From assembly GCA_010093685.1 (NCBI GenBank), contig MU006231.1, positions 978,428 through 1,042,427 on the forward strand: 64,000 nucleotides of DNA, given 5' to 3'. Position 1 is the first letter of the stretch; each line of letters starts with the position of its first letter. Shown piece by piece: positions 22,338 through 33,713 of the stretch. The translations under genes and the position numbers were made by a program. The stretch comes from Ophiobolus disseminans (taxonomy: Eukaryota > Ascomycota > Dothideomycetes > Pleosporales > Phaeosphaeriaceae). The notes below the pieces were generated by a model. It was not told where the DNA came from. It did no database searches and saw only the letters and a list, made by a program, of their open reading frames with translations.

Positions 22338-23258
22338 ATGTTCAATCGACAGGACAATCAAGGCCACGAAATTGGGTACTCTGACCTGAGTCCGACCAGG
22401 AAAGATTATATTTCATTCCCGCACGTCCATGAAGAAGGCCTGGAGAGTTTCCAGGATCAGGTGCAGTTCGCGCTGCGTAGTGTCTTCAGGAAAGCCTTTG
22501 AGGCAATGGCGAATGTGAAAGAAGTGGTGATTGTTACACCGTACCTTGCGCAATTTCAAAGACCTACACACACGGATTTCCCGGAAGGAGCGAGACATTC
22601 AAGGTAGACTATTTCGCCGTCAGCGCAAATGTTCTATGGACCATGATCACGCAAGCCGTTGCGGATACAGACAGCCAGTTGTGGTCCTTACAGGTCGTGC
22701 AGGTCACCAGGCGGGGGAGGTCATATGGGCAACGCTAGTGTCCAACTGTTAGCATCTCGGGCCGCGCCCTTGCGAAGACACCAGCCTGCGTCGAGCGTTT
22801 AGCCGTCACGGTGCATGTTAAAAATAATTTTCTTGGGCCTGTGTTGAACCCCTTGTCTCGCTTGACTTGGCTTGACCTCTCGTTTCACTGAAGGCTCCTA
22901 TTACTCTGCTGCAGCCTGGGACGTCGTAGCGATGCAATCACTTCAGTGCGTCTGGCTGCCACATCTATCGAGTCTAACTCTGCGATGCGCCGTACTCGAG
23001 ACTCGTGCGCTGCAAACTTTACTGCTTTCGCACAAGAAGACACTGGAATGCCTGGCCCTACACTCTGTCTCTTTAGTTGGAGAAAGTCGGCACGCAGTCT
23101 GGGCTTTGATACTAGATGACATGTCGAGCCTGGACGAAATATATATCGCGACCGTAAAGGAAGACTGCCAGTCCGGAAATCCGGAACGGCATCACTTTAG
23201 CCTGGTCGGTCGTGCTGAAGTGATGGAGGGACTTGCTGACAGGCTGGGACGTCTATAA
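22338..23258 (+). pseudogene. Fragmented leucine-rich-repeat / F-box-like fungal gene
   Basis: Protein-like blocks follow one another but change frame. The first frame (22338-22607) carries GHEIGYSDLSPTRKDYISF and VFRKAFEAMANVKEVVIVTP. A second frame near 22600-22740 reads FKVDYFAVSANVLWTMITQA. A third near 22745-22890 reads VERLAVTVHVKNNF and LSRLTWLDLSFH before a stop. A fourth (22872-23258) carries WLPHLSSLTLRCAVLETRALQTL and ECLALHSVSL. The LxxLxL spacing resembles the LRR half of fungal F-box-type proteins. I found no splice sites that join the pieces, so I call decay by small indels, but an unusual intron set is possible. Confidence 0.45.
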
Positions 23259-23579
23259 GTTGGAAGAGGAAGATATTCACGTGTGTTTGGACTGTATGAA
23301 TTGCTTTTCATGCGTAGATGGAGTTGGTCGCATTCGACGTGGGAAGGGGCATGAGGCTGCGCAAGAACATGAGTAAGAAACAAGATTGCCTTCAACACCG
23401 TATCGCATGTCACATATACGCCACAGAACGCCAGGCCCAGCGCGCGGTATCCAGAGCCTCGTTGTAACATGCAGCCAAAGCATGCGAATGATTTGGAGAA
23501 TGTCGCGTATCAATTACCGTCCATTACCCTGCGCTTACAAGAAAGAAAACCGGGTATCGAACCGTGTTGTTTCGTACGC
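23259..23579. other. Short intergenic interval downstream of the CENP-A gene
   Basis: About 320 bp with no gene recognised. The sequence around 23540-23560 resembles a tRNA T-loop but no cloverleaf could be drawn. Confidence 0.45.
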
Positions 23580-24156
23580 TCAGACGGGCGCACCCCAGGC
23601 GGCGCGCAAGCGGCGGGCAAGCTGTATGTCCTTTTGCTGGATGGTGACGCGTTTCGCGTGGATGGCGCACAGATTTGCATCATGGAAAAGGTTGATGAGG
23701 AAAGCTTCAGTGGCCTCCTGCAGCGCGAGGATGGCTTGACTTTGCCATCTGCTGGGGCCGTCCTCGGTGGTCACGGTCTGCGTTATCTCTCGAACCTTGG
23801 TGCATGTTAGCCATGAGCACTGATGGTCAAGGCATCACAGCGGAACTCACCAGTCTCTGGAAGGGCAGCTTGAGGATGAGGAGATCAGTGGTTTTCTGGT
23901 AGCGGCGGATCTCGCGCAGTGCGACGGTGCCTGGCTTGTAGCGCTTCTTCAATCGGTTAGGCGCAGGCGGGATCTGTCCAACTGAATCGCATGTCAGTTA
24001 CGTGTGCAATCAAGCTCCAATGCGATTCCTGGGCGTACTTTTTCTCCCTTCGATACGCGGGCCCTCGCTTGGTCTCTTTCTGCGCGATGGGGTGCTTTTT
24101 TTGCCTCCTCGCGTAGGGCGCGCCATGTTCTGCCTGCCGGACAACTTTGGCGGCAT
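23580..24156 (-). CDS. CSE4: Centromeric histone H3 variant CENP-A (CenH3)
   Basis: Three exons: 24156-24039, 23981-23851 and 23795-23580, total 465 nt and 154 residues. The N-tail is short, basic and unlike canonical H3 (MPPKLSGRQNMARPTRGGKK). The histone fold starts RYKPGTVALREIRRYQKTTD, then LLILKLPFQRLVREI. Loop 1 and helix 2 (TVTTEDGPSRWQSQAILALQ) are longer than the H3 sequence FKTDLRFQS, with W in place of F, the usual CENP-A signs. The fold ends NLCAIHAKRVTIQQKDIQLARRL. CENP-A replaces H3 in centromeric nucleosomes and sets the kinetochore position. A second in-frame ATG (residue 11) could also be the start. The gene is divergent from DER1. Confidence 0.93.
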
Positions 24157-24734
24157 GTTGGTTGCGATTGGAGCCGAGTCAAATGTAGGGGAGGTTGCGA
24201 GGTTCTACAGTCGCAATGGGGGTTGGTGAAAAGCTGGGCGCGACGCGTCTCTTGCACGAAAAGATGCGCTTGCAAGAAGCGCGTCCACAACAATGCGATT
24301 TCGCGGGCAAGAACTGCGACTAGAAAAATGGGAACGGCAGGATGGTGAAAGCGTCGGGTGCAACTGCGCGTGCAGACGGCAGCATCGGCATTCTTTTGGT
24401 GTTGATACAGAACCACTGTTTGTTGTTCTATTCGAGGGGTTGGGAATGTGGCTGGGACCGCTAAGGTGGACGCTCGGACCTGTCAGTCGCTGGGAAACGC
24501 CACGATCGCGTGCTGATTAGATAACGGCGGGCCTTGGCAGCTCCCCGGACACGTTACGTAGCCACATGCCGCCAGATGCACCCTCACCCACTGTCCCGCC
24601 CGGGTGGACACTGTTTGCTGACCACGTCCACCTGTCCTTTCGCTGCATATCACTATAGACCCACTGCGCCCGACCCACGACTGCAACGCACGCATCGCTA
24701 TACCCGACGCGCCCGAACTGGACGACTCGGCACC
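24157..24734. promoter_or_regulatory. Divergent promoter between CENP-A and DER1
   Basis: The 578 bp hold the promoters of both genes. I see no distinct TATA box or gene. A frame on the minus strand (23994-24416) overlaps the CENP-A first exon but has no protein character. Confidence 0.45.
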
Positions 24735-25605
24735 ATGGCAAACGTACTGGGAGGCGGGGACGGCATGATGGGCGGATTTCCGCTGGAGCAGTGGTTCTAC
24801 GAGATGCCCGTATGCACACGCTGGTGGATGACGGCGGCGCTGAGTGCGAGTGTGCTCGTCCAATGCCACATCATCTCGCCGTTCCAGCTGTTCTACAGTG
24901 TTCGCACTGTCTTCTTCAAGAGCCAGGTGAGTTCCGCTGCTTGGGTGCCCGCCGTCGGTACACTGATCATGTGCAGTACTGGCGACTCATCACAACCTTC
25001 TTCTACTTTGGCCCACTCAGCCTCGACCTCCTCTACCACATCTTCTTCCTCCAGCGTTATTCGCGCCTTCTCGAAGAATCGTCTGGCCGCTCCCCCGCCC
25101 ACTTCTCGTGGCTGCTCACTTTTGCTGCTACCCTGCTTCTCTGTATAGCGCCCATGTTTTCCATGGCTTTTCTCGGGTCAGCACTTAGCAGCACGCTGAT
25201 ATACATCTGGAGCCGGAAAAACCCAGACACACTGCTGAGCTTCCTGGGGTTGCTTGTGTTCAAAGCTCCGTATCTTCCCTGGGTCTTATTAGCGTTTAGT
25301 CTCATTATGCATGGGACGGTGCCAAAGGACGAGATGTGTGGCATCGTAGTTGGACACAGTATGTTTCCCGAATACGTGGTGGGATCCACGGCTTACGTGT
25401 CTTAGTTTGGTATTACTTCAACGATATCTACCCGCCACTCCACGAAGGCCATAGTCCTCTGGACCCGCCATCGTGGTGGATCCGCTTGATCGAAGGCCGC
25501 CCCGCACCCGTGGCGGAAGAACCCGCAGAGGAAGTGGTGGCGGAGGCAGAAGCAACGGATCAAGGCCTGAACGACGTGCCTGCAGATGTTGCACCAGTGC
25601 AGTGA
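24735..25605 (+). CDS. DER1: Derlin-type ER-associated degradation protein
   Basis: Three exons: 24735-24926, 24977-25358 and 25406-25605, total 774 nt and 257 residues. The protein has the derlin arrangement: PLEQWFYEMPVCTRWWMTAA, ISPFQLFYSVRTVFFKSQYW, then RLITTFFYFGPLSLDLLYHIFFLQRYSRLLEE, several helices, and a HIWYYFNDIYPPLHEGHSPL block before a negatively charged Glu/Ala-rich tail. Derlins are catalytically dead rhomboid-fold proteins of the ER membrane that help retrotranslocate misfolded proteins with the Hrd1 complex. Fungi usually carry Der1 and Dfm1; the absence of clear SHP-box motifs in the tail favours Der1, but the paralogue is not certain. Confidence 0.9.
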
Positions 25606-26059
25606 CAAACACTCGTATTTGAGCATGGTTGGAGTTTGGCGAACACGTGGTTTAAGATACCCTGCCTATCTTCAAAATATAGGCTTCAGCACTGCATTTG
25701 CGAGTTTTGGCCACTAGGAATGCATACAGGCATCAGGTCCGCCTGCTACTGCTTCTGTCTCCTTTCTCCGGTCCCATGGACCTGGCTCATCAGTTGAGGC
25801 TCCGGGTCTGCTTCAGCTCTGTCCAATAAACGCTCTCTCGTGCCTTTCATGTTGCAGATATGCTAAGCTCAAACGGGAAGGCGCTTCTTTCTGGTTAGCA
25901 GCCCCGCATGATTGCCTCAAACTCCAACGAAGCTTTGTGGCGACGGTACGGACTTGGCCGACGTTATGATAATTAACCAGAGCTAATGTAGCCAGCATTG
26001 ATAGTTATGTACTAGGTCATCGTCCACTTTCGAGTTCGCGTAACCCTCCAAGACTTGTC
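25606..26059. other. Intergenic, no gene recognised
   Basis: About 450 bp between DER1 and the nuclease gene; presumably DER1 terminator and nuclease promoter. Confidence 0.5.
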
Positions 26060-27124
26060 ATGGCTTCCTTCAAAGCATTGCTCCCTCTTGCGGTGGCTCT
26101 CCCTGCCGTCAATGCCTGGGGATCTCTCGGACATACCACCGTTGCTTACATTGCTCAGAACTTTGTTTGCGACAAGACCGCCAAATTCGCTCAACGACTG
26201 CTGAACGACACTTCAAAGGCCTACCTCGCCAACGTCGCGACTTGGGCGGACAGCTACCGCTCCGAGCCTGGTGGGCAGTTCTCTAGCGTCTATCATTATA
26301 TAGATGCTTTAGATAGTCCTCCGAAAAGCTGTAATGTCGACTACGAGCGAGACTGCTCCGAGGAAGGATGCATTGTTTCCGCATTCGCGAACTACTCCAG
26401 CCGTGCCTTTCAACAGGACATCGGTATCGTCGAACAGCAAAAAGCTCTCAAGTGGGTCATCCACTTTACCGGCGATATTCATCAGCCTCTTCACGTCGAA
26501 AACATTGCAGTTGGAGGTATGTATCAACCACGGCTGGACCGCATGCAACATAATCACTGATTTGTACTCCTTCGTTTAGGTAACCTGATCAACGTCACCT
26601 TCAATGGAGCCAAGACGAACCTGCACTCTATTTGGGACACTGCTATTCCTCAGAAGGCGATTGGCAACTTTTCACAAGCTAACGCACTGTCGTGGGCTAA
26701 CAACCTCACTTCGGAAATCAAGCATGGGCAGTACAAGAAGGAATCTCGAACCTGGCTCAGGGGCATTGACGCAGATGATGCCGTCGACACCTCCATGGTC
26801 TGGGCTCGTGATGCCAACAAACTCGTCTGCACAACCGTGATTCCCAATGGCCCGGATGCTGTCTTTGCTCAGGAGCTTTCAGGTGCTTATTACGAGACCG
26901 CCATACCTGTGGTCAAAAAGCAAATCGCCAAGGCTGGCTACAGGCTGGCTGCTTGGTTGGATGCAGTCGTCGAGGAGGCGGAGAAGCATGGCCACAAGCA
27001 TGAAAATAGCAAGATAGTAAAGAGGAACGAACCCAAGCTGGAACCGTGGATGGAAGAGGCTAGGCAGGCAAGGAGGGATTTCGGCGGGGATTGTGGGTGT
27101 GGGCTTGAGGAGCATGTACACTGA
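26060..27124 (+). CDS. Secreted S1/P1-type zinc-dependent nuclease
   Basis: Two exons: 26060-26516 and 26580-27124, total 1002 nt and 333 residues. A signal peptide (MASFKALLPLAVALPAVNA) ends just before WGSLGH, so the mature protein would start with the Trp whose backbone binds zinc. Other zinc ligands are visible in order: ATWAD, YHYIDA, HFTGDIHQPLHVEN (His, Asp, His, His) and LHSIWD. Several NxS/T sites and paired Cys fit a secreted glycoprotein. Family members cleave single-stranded DNA and RNA and 3'-nucleotides at acid pH and serve phosphate and nucleotide salvage. The C-terminal extension after about residue 290 is charged (HKHENSKIVKRNEPK) and goes beyond the classical enzyme. Confidence 0.93.
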
Positions 27125-27789
27125 ATGTGTGGTTGTTCACTCTATCTGGCAAATGGAAAGAGACACATAGAAGCAGGGCACCACTTTCAGCTCCTAGCCA
27201 ACATTGAAGCTTTATTTCACTTGACCTCGGGATAGTCGCAGGTAGTGGCCAGTGCAATGCATTTCTTGCAGCCGCACACTCAGCACTAGCTCATTCTACT
27301 TTGTGGGTAATGCCTCATAACTATACCTGGTGCAATACATTGTTCTGCCACTACCTACGTCATCTTGGATTGGGGCTGCCTTATCTAAAGCGGTGCACGT
27401 GATCACGCGACGCGCCTTCCCCACCCCTACCAGTGCATCAGCACTGGAGCCTGGAGCGGCACCTGGGATTCTCCACTCACCTTGGCCGCTCGGGTGGTGA
27501 CAAAGGCCACAAAGAGATCGATTCGCTGTTTCTGCTTCGACCTGTCGCAGTCCTCCTCAGCATTTCGCCACCAGGGGTGTGAGCGCGCGATCGATTCGAC
27601 GCGGGCTATTTTTCGGCGCGCAGACCAGGGGTAGACTACTGCCCTTGATTGACATCGGCATATTAGAGCATCCTCGAGTTTACCCTTCTTCCTCATCCGA
27701 CGTCTCTCTCTTCGTTTGTGTATCGCTTTCTACGTGGCTGCCTCATCGCTCGCGCCTGCTCTGCCTTGCGACCTCGAACCGTATGCACA
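27125..27789. other. Intergenic / RAD16 promoter
   Basis: About 665 bp. A CACGTG E-box at 27396-27401 is followed by a GC-rich ACGCGACGCG motif resembling MluI-box-type cell-cycle elements; both are suggestions only. No gene recognised. Confidence 0.4.
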
Positions 27790-30700
27790 ATGGCGCCACG
27801 CCGGTCAGCCCGCACGTCGCTACCAGCGCCAACTCGCAGTATGTCCTGAGGCTCCGCCCGCTCTCTTTGTGATATTCAGCATGAGGGGGCGAATTCTGTA
27901 ATTTGAGAATTTGTTTGCTAAGGTTCACCGCAGCTCCCTCGGAAGACGCCCACACGGCAAGTCTTCGCCACTCGCAGAAGCGTACCCGCCCATCTGTCGC
28001 CAACTCTTCTGATCGCGGCGACGACGATACCATTCAAGTCGACACGGCTGAGCGTCCGTCCAACGTTCGGCGAGTCCTGAAGGAAGTCGCCATACCCAAT
28101 ATGAACTCGCGCAAGGCTGCCACTCGCGGGCGGCCGTCCAAGCTGAGAGAACAGCCGGTCGATCAGGACAGCTCGAACGGCTCTCCTTCTCTCGAAAACT
28201 CCGATTATGATACACCTGGTACGAGCATTTCCACAACACCCGCCACATCTTTTCGTCGTGGCAAGACGGCGGCGGTGGCTAGGAAAAGTGGACTCAGCAA
28301 GGCTGTGACCGCATCGTTGAGTAGGTCCTCCTCCATGAAGCGGTCGCGCAACGCCGTGCTCGATTCGGAGGACGACGACATGATTGACGCAGACGCCGAG
28401 CTCGCTCTGCAAATTCAGATGGAGGAAGACGATACCGCACACCAAAACAAGCGCCTAAAGCTCGAGTTCGGACAGGACGACTTCGACCTTCTAGATGAAG
28501 ACATGGACATTGTTTCAAGACCCAAGGCAAGGTCGTACCGTGGCAAGGGCAAGGCCAAATTGGATGACCTTCCAGAGTCAGACCATGACGACGACGATGT
28601 GGACTCGCTTCTTGGGGAGTTGTCATCAACACCAGCCCACAGTGGAAAGGGCAAAGGAAGGGCTAATCGCGAGAGTGACAGTCGCATCAGAAGTCGTTCT
28701 GCTCGATCTAGCGCTAAAAAAGGTGCCTTCCATGAGACCGACTTCCTGAGCCTCGACGAATCTGAAGGCGAAGAGTTCCAGCCGGAAGATGCGGAATCCG
28801 TGCTTAGTGAGCTGGACACGCCAATCGCTACTGATAGCGACGAGGAACCGCTCAAGGTTGTAAGCGCACGATTGAAGAAGATAGCGACGAGAACAAGTAA
28901 ACCACCACGAGGCAAGAAGACCAAGTCACGTGCCGAGAAGGTCGAGAACGAAAAGCGGCGTAGGCGATGGGCGCATATAGAAGATAAGTGGGACCGTAAG
29001 CGCGCCATGAATCGTGAGCGAGCAGAGCAACAGCATCCCAAACTGCTCTCCATGTGGAAAGACTTGGAGAAAGTCCCTATTCTCGAAACCCAAAAAGCCG
29101 AACAGCCCCAATCCATTAGCCGGCGTTTGAAACCTTTTCAACTTGAGGGACTGAGCTGGATGGTTCGTCAGGAGAAGACGCATTACAAAGGCGGCCTCCT
29201 TGGCGACGAGATGGGCATGGGCAAGACTATTCAGGCAGTTTCGCTCATCATGTCGGATTACCCTGCCAAGGAGCCTACACTGGTCTGCGTTCCACCAGTC
29301 GCTCTTATGCAATGGTCGAATGAGATCCGCGAGTACACCGACAACAAACTCAAAGTCCTTGTATACCATGGTACCAACGCCAAGTGCAAGAAGATGTCGG
29401 TCAAAGAGCTGAGAAGCTACGACGTCATCATGGTTTCCTATAACAGCTTGGAATCCCTGCATCGCAAGGAAACCAAGGGCTGGTCTCGCGGTGAGGATAT
29501 CATCAAGGAGGCTTCACCACTTCATGCTATCAAGTTCCACCGGCTCATCCTTGACGAAGCACATAGCATCAAGTCGCGCAATACCGGTGTCGCTAAGGCC
29601 TGCTTCGCGCTGCAAGGTGACTACAAATGGTGCTTGTCTGGTACACCGGTCCAAAATCGTATTGGAGAGGTAAGGAACATGCGTACAAACTACATCTAAG
29701 GCATGCGCTGACTTTCTATTTGCATAGTTCTTCTCTCTTTTGCGCTTCTTAGAAGTTCGACCATTTGCAGACTACTTTTGCCGTTCCTGTAACTGCGAGA
29801 AGCTGCATTGGGCCACCGACGACGACCATATGTGCGTTGCTTGCAATCACGGAGCTTCCGAGCACATCTCTGTATTCAACCAAGAGCTGCTGAATCCAAT
29901 CACCGGCGATGATCCAGACCTCCGTGAGGACGCCTTGACAAAGCTGCATATGATCACTGCTCGTATTATGTTGCGTCGTATGAAGCGAGACCACACAAAC
30001 TCCATGGTAAGCCATTGCTCATTAGTGTTCCAAAACATGACTGGCGAAGTTCTCTAACATTTCCCAGGAACTCCCAATGAAGGATATTATCATCCACAAC
30101 GAGTTTTTCAGCGATATCGAGCGCGACTTCTCCTCCTCTATCATGACCAACTCGGCGCGCAACTTCGATACCTACGTTGCACAAGGTGTAATGCTCAACA
30201 ACTACGCGAACATCTTCGGGCTCATTATGCAGATGCGCCAAGTCGCAAACCACCCTGATCTGCTGTTAAAGAAGAAGGGTGTCGAAGGCGCCTCGAACGT
30301 GTACGTATGCAACATCTGCGACGAGCCGGCCGAGGACGCCGTGCGCTCTCGCTGCCACCACGAGTTCTGTCGAGCTTGTGTCAAGGACTTCATGGATACT
30401 TGTGAGGCTTCCGGTACCGACGCAGACTGCCCTCGCTGCCACATTGCCCTGACCATTGACTTTGAACAACCTGAACTGGAACAAGATGAGGAATCTGTTA
30501 AGAAGACCTCTATCATCAACCGCATCAAAATGGAGAATTGGACGTCTTCGACGAAGATTGAGATGCTGGTATACGATCTCTACAAGCTGCGAAGCAAAAA
30601 GCAGACTTTGAAGTCAATTGTCTTCAGCCAGTTCACATCTATGCTGCAGCTCATCGAGTGGCGTCTGCGTCGTGCTGGTTTCAACACTGTCATGTTGGAT

Positions 30701-31120
30701 GGTAGCATGACGCCCGCTCAGCGCCAGAAGAGTATCGACCACTTCATGACCAATCCGGACGTTGAAGTCTTCTTGGTATCTCTCAAGGCCGGAGGTGTTG
30801 CGCTCAATCTGACTGAAGCATCGAGGGTATTTATTGTCGATCCGTAAGTCTTATCTTCCTGACGTGAAGCTTGTGCTAACCCAGACTCTAGATGGTGGAA
30901 CCCTGCTGCTGAGTGGCAGTCGGCTGATCGATGCCATCGTATCGGCCAGAAGCGGCCTTGTGTGATCACACGTCTCTGCATTGAAGATAGTGTGGAATCC
31001 CGTATGGTGGCGCTGCAGGAGAAGAAAGCTGCCATGATTGCTGGCACAGTCAACAATGACAAGGTTGCCATGGACCGTCTGAGTCCTGAGGACTTGCAGT
31101 TCCTTTTCCGAGGTACTTAG
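27790..31120 (+). CDS. RAD16: DNA repair ATPase/RING protein RAD16
   Basis: Five exons: 27790-27838, 27934-29669, 29728-30006, 30068-30843 and 30892-31120, total 3069 nt and 1022 residues. The N-terminal 370 residues are disordered, acidic and Ser-rich. The SNF2 core follows with LLGDEMGMGKTIQ (Walker A), LILDEAHSIKS (DEAH box) and WCLSGTPVQNRIGE. Inside the core is a C3HC4 RING (CNICDEPAEDAVRSRCHHEF, CRAC, DCPRC), preceded by a Cys-rich patch (CRSCNCEK, CVACNHG). The second helicase lobe has VFSQFTSMLQLIEWRL, VSLKAGGVALNLTEA and DRCHRIGQKRP. This is the Rad16 architecture: with Rad7 it promotes global-genome nucleotide excision repair and acts as a ubiquitin ligase. The 49-nt first exon encodes MAPRRSARTSLPAPTR. 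Confidence 0.93.
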
Positions 31121-32001
31121 AGCAACTGGTGTAAGACGGTGCGACGAGACTATGGGACGGTATTCTACCGATCGAGCGACGCGTGCGATTGTTCCCGGGC
31201 GTCTTGTCGGGTTATGCTCAACTGCTGCTAGTTACGCTGATGCGCTTTATGGGATATGGCTTCTTTACTCTTCGGAGATTATGGTATACGAGAATCGCGA
31301 ATAATACACAGCAGTACTGATTTCTCGCATACTTGTGAGTGAAATTTTGGGTGTACAACTAAGCTTCTCGACGCCGTCGCCATCGCCAAGCAATGACGTA
31401 CATCGTGTACTGGGTCCATACATTTCACCATGATGATCGATCATGGTTGAGCACGGGAAAGTTTCCACACGCGGAGAAGATACTCTAACAAACAGCGTCT
31501 CGCCGATCGCACTTATGCTTGTAACGCAAACACGCTGCTGTGTCATGCCGGCCCTGCCGCGTTCCGTAACAATACCCTATGTACCACCTCATCACGCTCT
31601 CGATGTAAATTTCCGTCTGACAGCAACTTCTGTACGCACGTCCTAATTATTTCTCGAGCGTCTCCGAGTTCTTATATAGTTTCAGGGTGCGCCCGAGGAG
31701 AAAGTGTGGTGGTGCTGATTGCTCGTACGTAATTTTACGTAAAGCTGCACTTGTTGCTGCTGGGATCGTCATGGGCTGGGTGCACTTGCGCGACCGTTGC
31801 CCATGTGCACGAAGCACGTCAGGGCTGCGGTTTGTATAGCCGAAAGAAGTGTAATACCTAAGAAAGGGTTTTGACTCGGGCCCGGTGTCGAGTTGATGTC
31901 GCTACCCGAGTCCGAGTGTTTCGTTTGCGTTTATAGAAGCGCGGGCCGTCCCAGGGTTTCTTGCATCTATTGCAGACTTATCGATTGGTCGATTGGTAGA
32001 T
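31121..32001. other. Intergenic, with one palindromic site
   Basis: About 880 bp. TACGTAA and TTACGTA form an inverted repeat with a 2-bp spacer at 31726-31741, about 270 bp upstream of the HPP gene; a bZIP-like site is possible. Nothing else recognised. Confidence 0.4.
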
Positions 32002-33054
32002 ATGAGTGTCTTTTCAAAAGCCCGGGAATGGGACCTCGATATCGATCGGTACCTCAATCGTGTCCTTCCTCCGTCGCCACTACATAAATTTCCTACACCG
32101 GTATCGAGGTTTCTTGGGTATAGAAGGGAACAGCGGCAAGATGTTGGCAATGTACTTGGAGCTTTCTGGTCGTTGGTGGGCGCGTTTTGCGGGTTGGCAG
32201 TGGTAGCCGCGGTGTTCAACAATACGGCGAGTATACATCTGCATCATCCGCCGGCGTTGATCGCATCATTTGTAGGTCTGCCATTGTATTTCTTAGTATG
32301 GAAGTGGTGCTAATGGTGGCGATAGGGTGCATCGGCAGTGCTTGAGTACAATGCCGTACGCTCACCACTCGGCCAACCACGTAACGCGCTTCTTGGCCAC
32401 GCCCTGTCCGCACTCATTGGTGTCAGCATCTCCAAGCTCTTTCAGTATCACTCAGATTATGACTCTATATCATGGATAGCTGGTGCCATGGCGTGTGGTA
32501 TAGCATCTGCGGTGATGTTACTTACTGGCACGGTGCACCCACCTGGAGGTGCATCCGCAGTTCTCGCAGCCACCGAGCCTGCAGTCAGGGCGATGGGCTG
32601 GTACTTTGTTGGCTTAGTGTTATGGGGTACTACATTGATGGTAGCTGTCGGTCTGGTCGTCAACAACATCCAAAGGCAATTTCCGATCTACTGGTGGACA
32701 CCGTTGGATTTGCGCAAGGCAAAGGTTCGGGACGAAGAAACAGTGCCAGACGCGCGAGGTGGTCTCGAACGGAGGAAGACAGGAGAGGAGCAGAAGTACG
32801 ACCAGGAAGACGAAAAGATTCAGATCAGCGGCGCGGAAGTGCTCCTGCCAGGCGATCTGAGTCTGAATGCGGAAGAGACGAAAGTACTTGAACGTCTGAG
32901 AGAACGATTGAGGAAGAGGGTAGATGGAAGGGAGAAAGACGTGGACGGGGATTCGAGAAGTGAGCGAAGCAGCACCGAGTTTACCATGGTCCCCAGCAGG
33001 AGCGATGTTGATGAGGCAAGAAGCCCCAGTGGGAGCACATATGCTGGTCTTTAG
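32002..33054 (+). CDS. HPP-family integral membrane protein
   Basis: Two exons: 32002-32271 and 32326-33054, total 999 nt and 332 residues. About four to five hydrophobic segments occupy residues 55-225. The family motifs are visible: HHPPALIASFGASAVLEYN, SPLGQPRNALLGH, and GTVHPPGGASAVLAA, which contains the HPP signature. The C-terminal third is hydrophilic and charged, probably cytosolic. In plants and cyanobacteria HPP proteins such as AtNITR2;1 carry nitrite; in fungi the substrate is unknown, so transport of an anion is inference. Confidence 0.88.
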
Positions 33055-33713
33055 TGCGCCTCCCTCTTATCTATGGTGGAGCATGGTGGGAGTCGAGATA
33101 AGCCAACTCCGAGGAGTTTGAGCAGGTCAAGGTCCCAGACAAAAATCCGGGGTGCGAATACATCCAGGCACATATATCTAGCATTTCTATGTTTTTCTAC
33201 ATCCCTGTGACATGTGAAGCGTAGCCAGACGTTTGCCCTTGTGAACGGCTCACGCGAACTGGGAGGCTCGTCTGCAGGACTATTCGAGGCCCTCAGCGAT
33301 TGTGCATGGTCAACGTCTGATTGCATGCCCTGTATACCGACACACTGTGTTCGCAGCGCAGCTTGCAGTGGGCTCACACACACGTCGGTCCCAGGCATCA
33401 GCGTCAGAGTTGCCCTGTGAATGGTGGGTGCCCGATTGGTTGGGCTCACTCGCCACGCAGCGCAAGAAAAATGGTCAACCGCGGTGCCTCAACACTCGTT
33501 TGTGCAGCCTCCCCTCTGCTTACTCCTGGTCTTTTCTTCTAGACCCACCCCCCAAAAAAGGAGTTCTTCTCGAGTGGCTCTTTGTTGACGCATTCAAAAG
33601 GACGCCGCTGCCGCTGTATCGATAAGAGCGGACCCCCCACCGCCCCTCCAAAAATCTTCGACCACTTCGCCCGCCCTCACCTCCCCTCCACACCCCCCGA
33701 AAAAAAAGGCACC
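33055..33713. other. Intergenic / ARB1 promoter
   Basis: About 660 bp; the last 170 bp before ARB1 are C-rich with A/C runs (CCACCCCCCAAAAAAGG near 33543), typical of highly expressed fungal housekeeping genes. No gene recognised. Confidence 0.45.

Noticed and set aside
23540..23580. tRNA-like GGGTATCGAACC sequence
   Set aside because: No acceptor or D-arm partner; not a cloverleaf.
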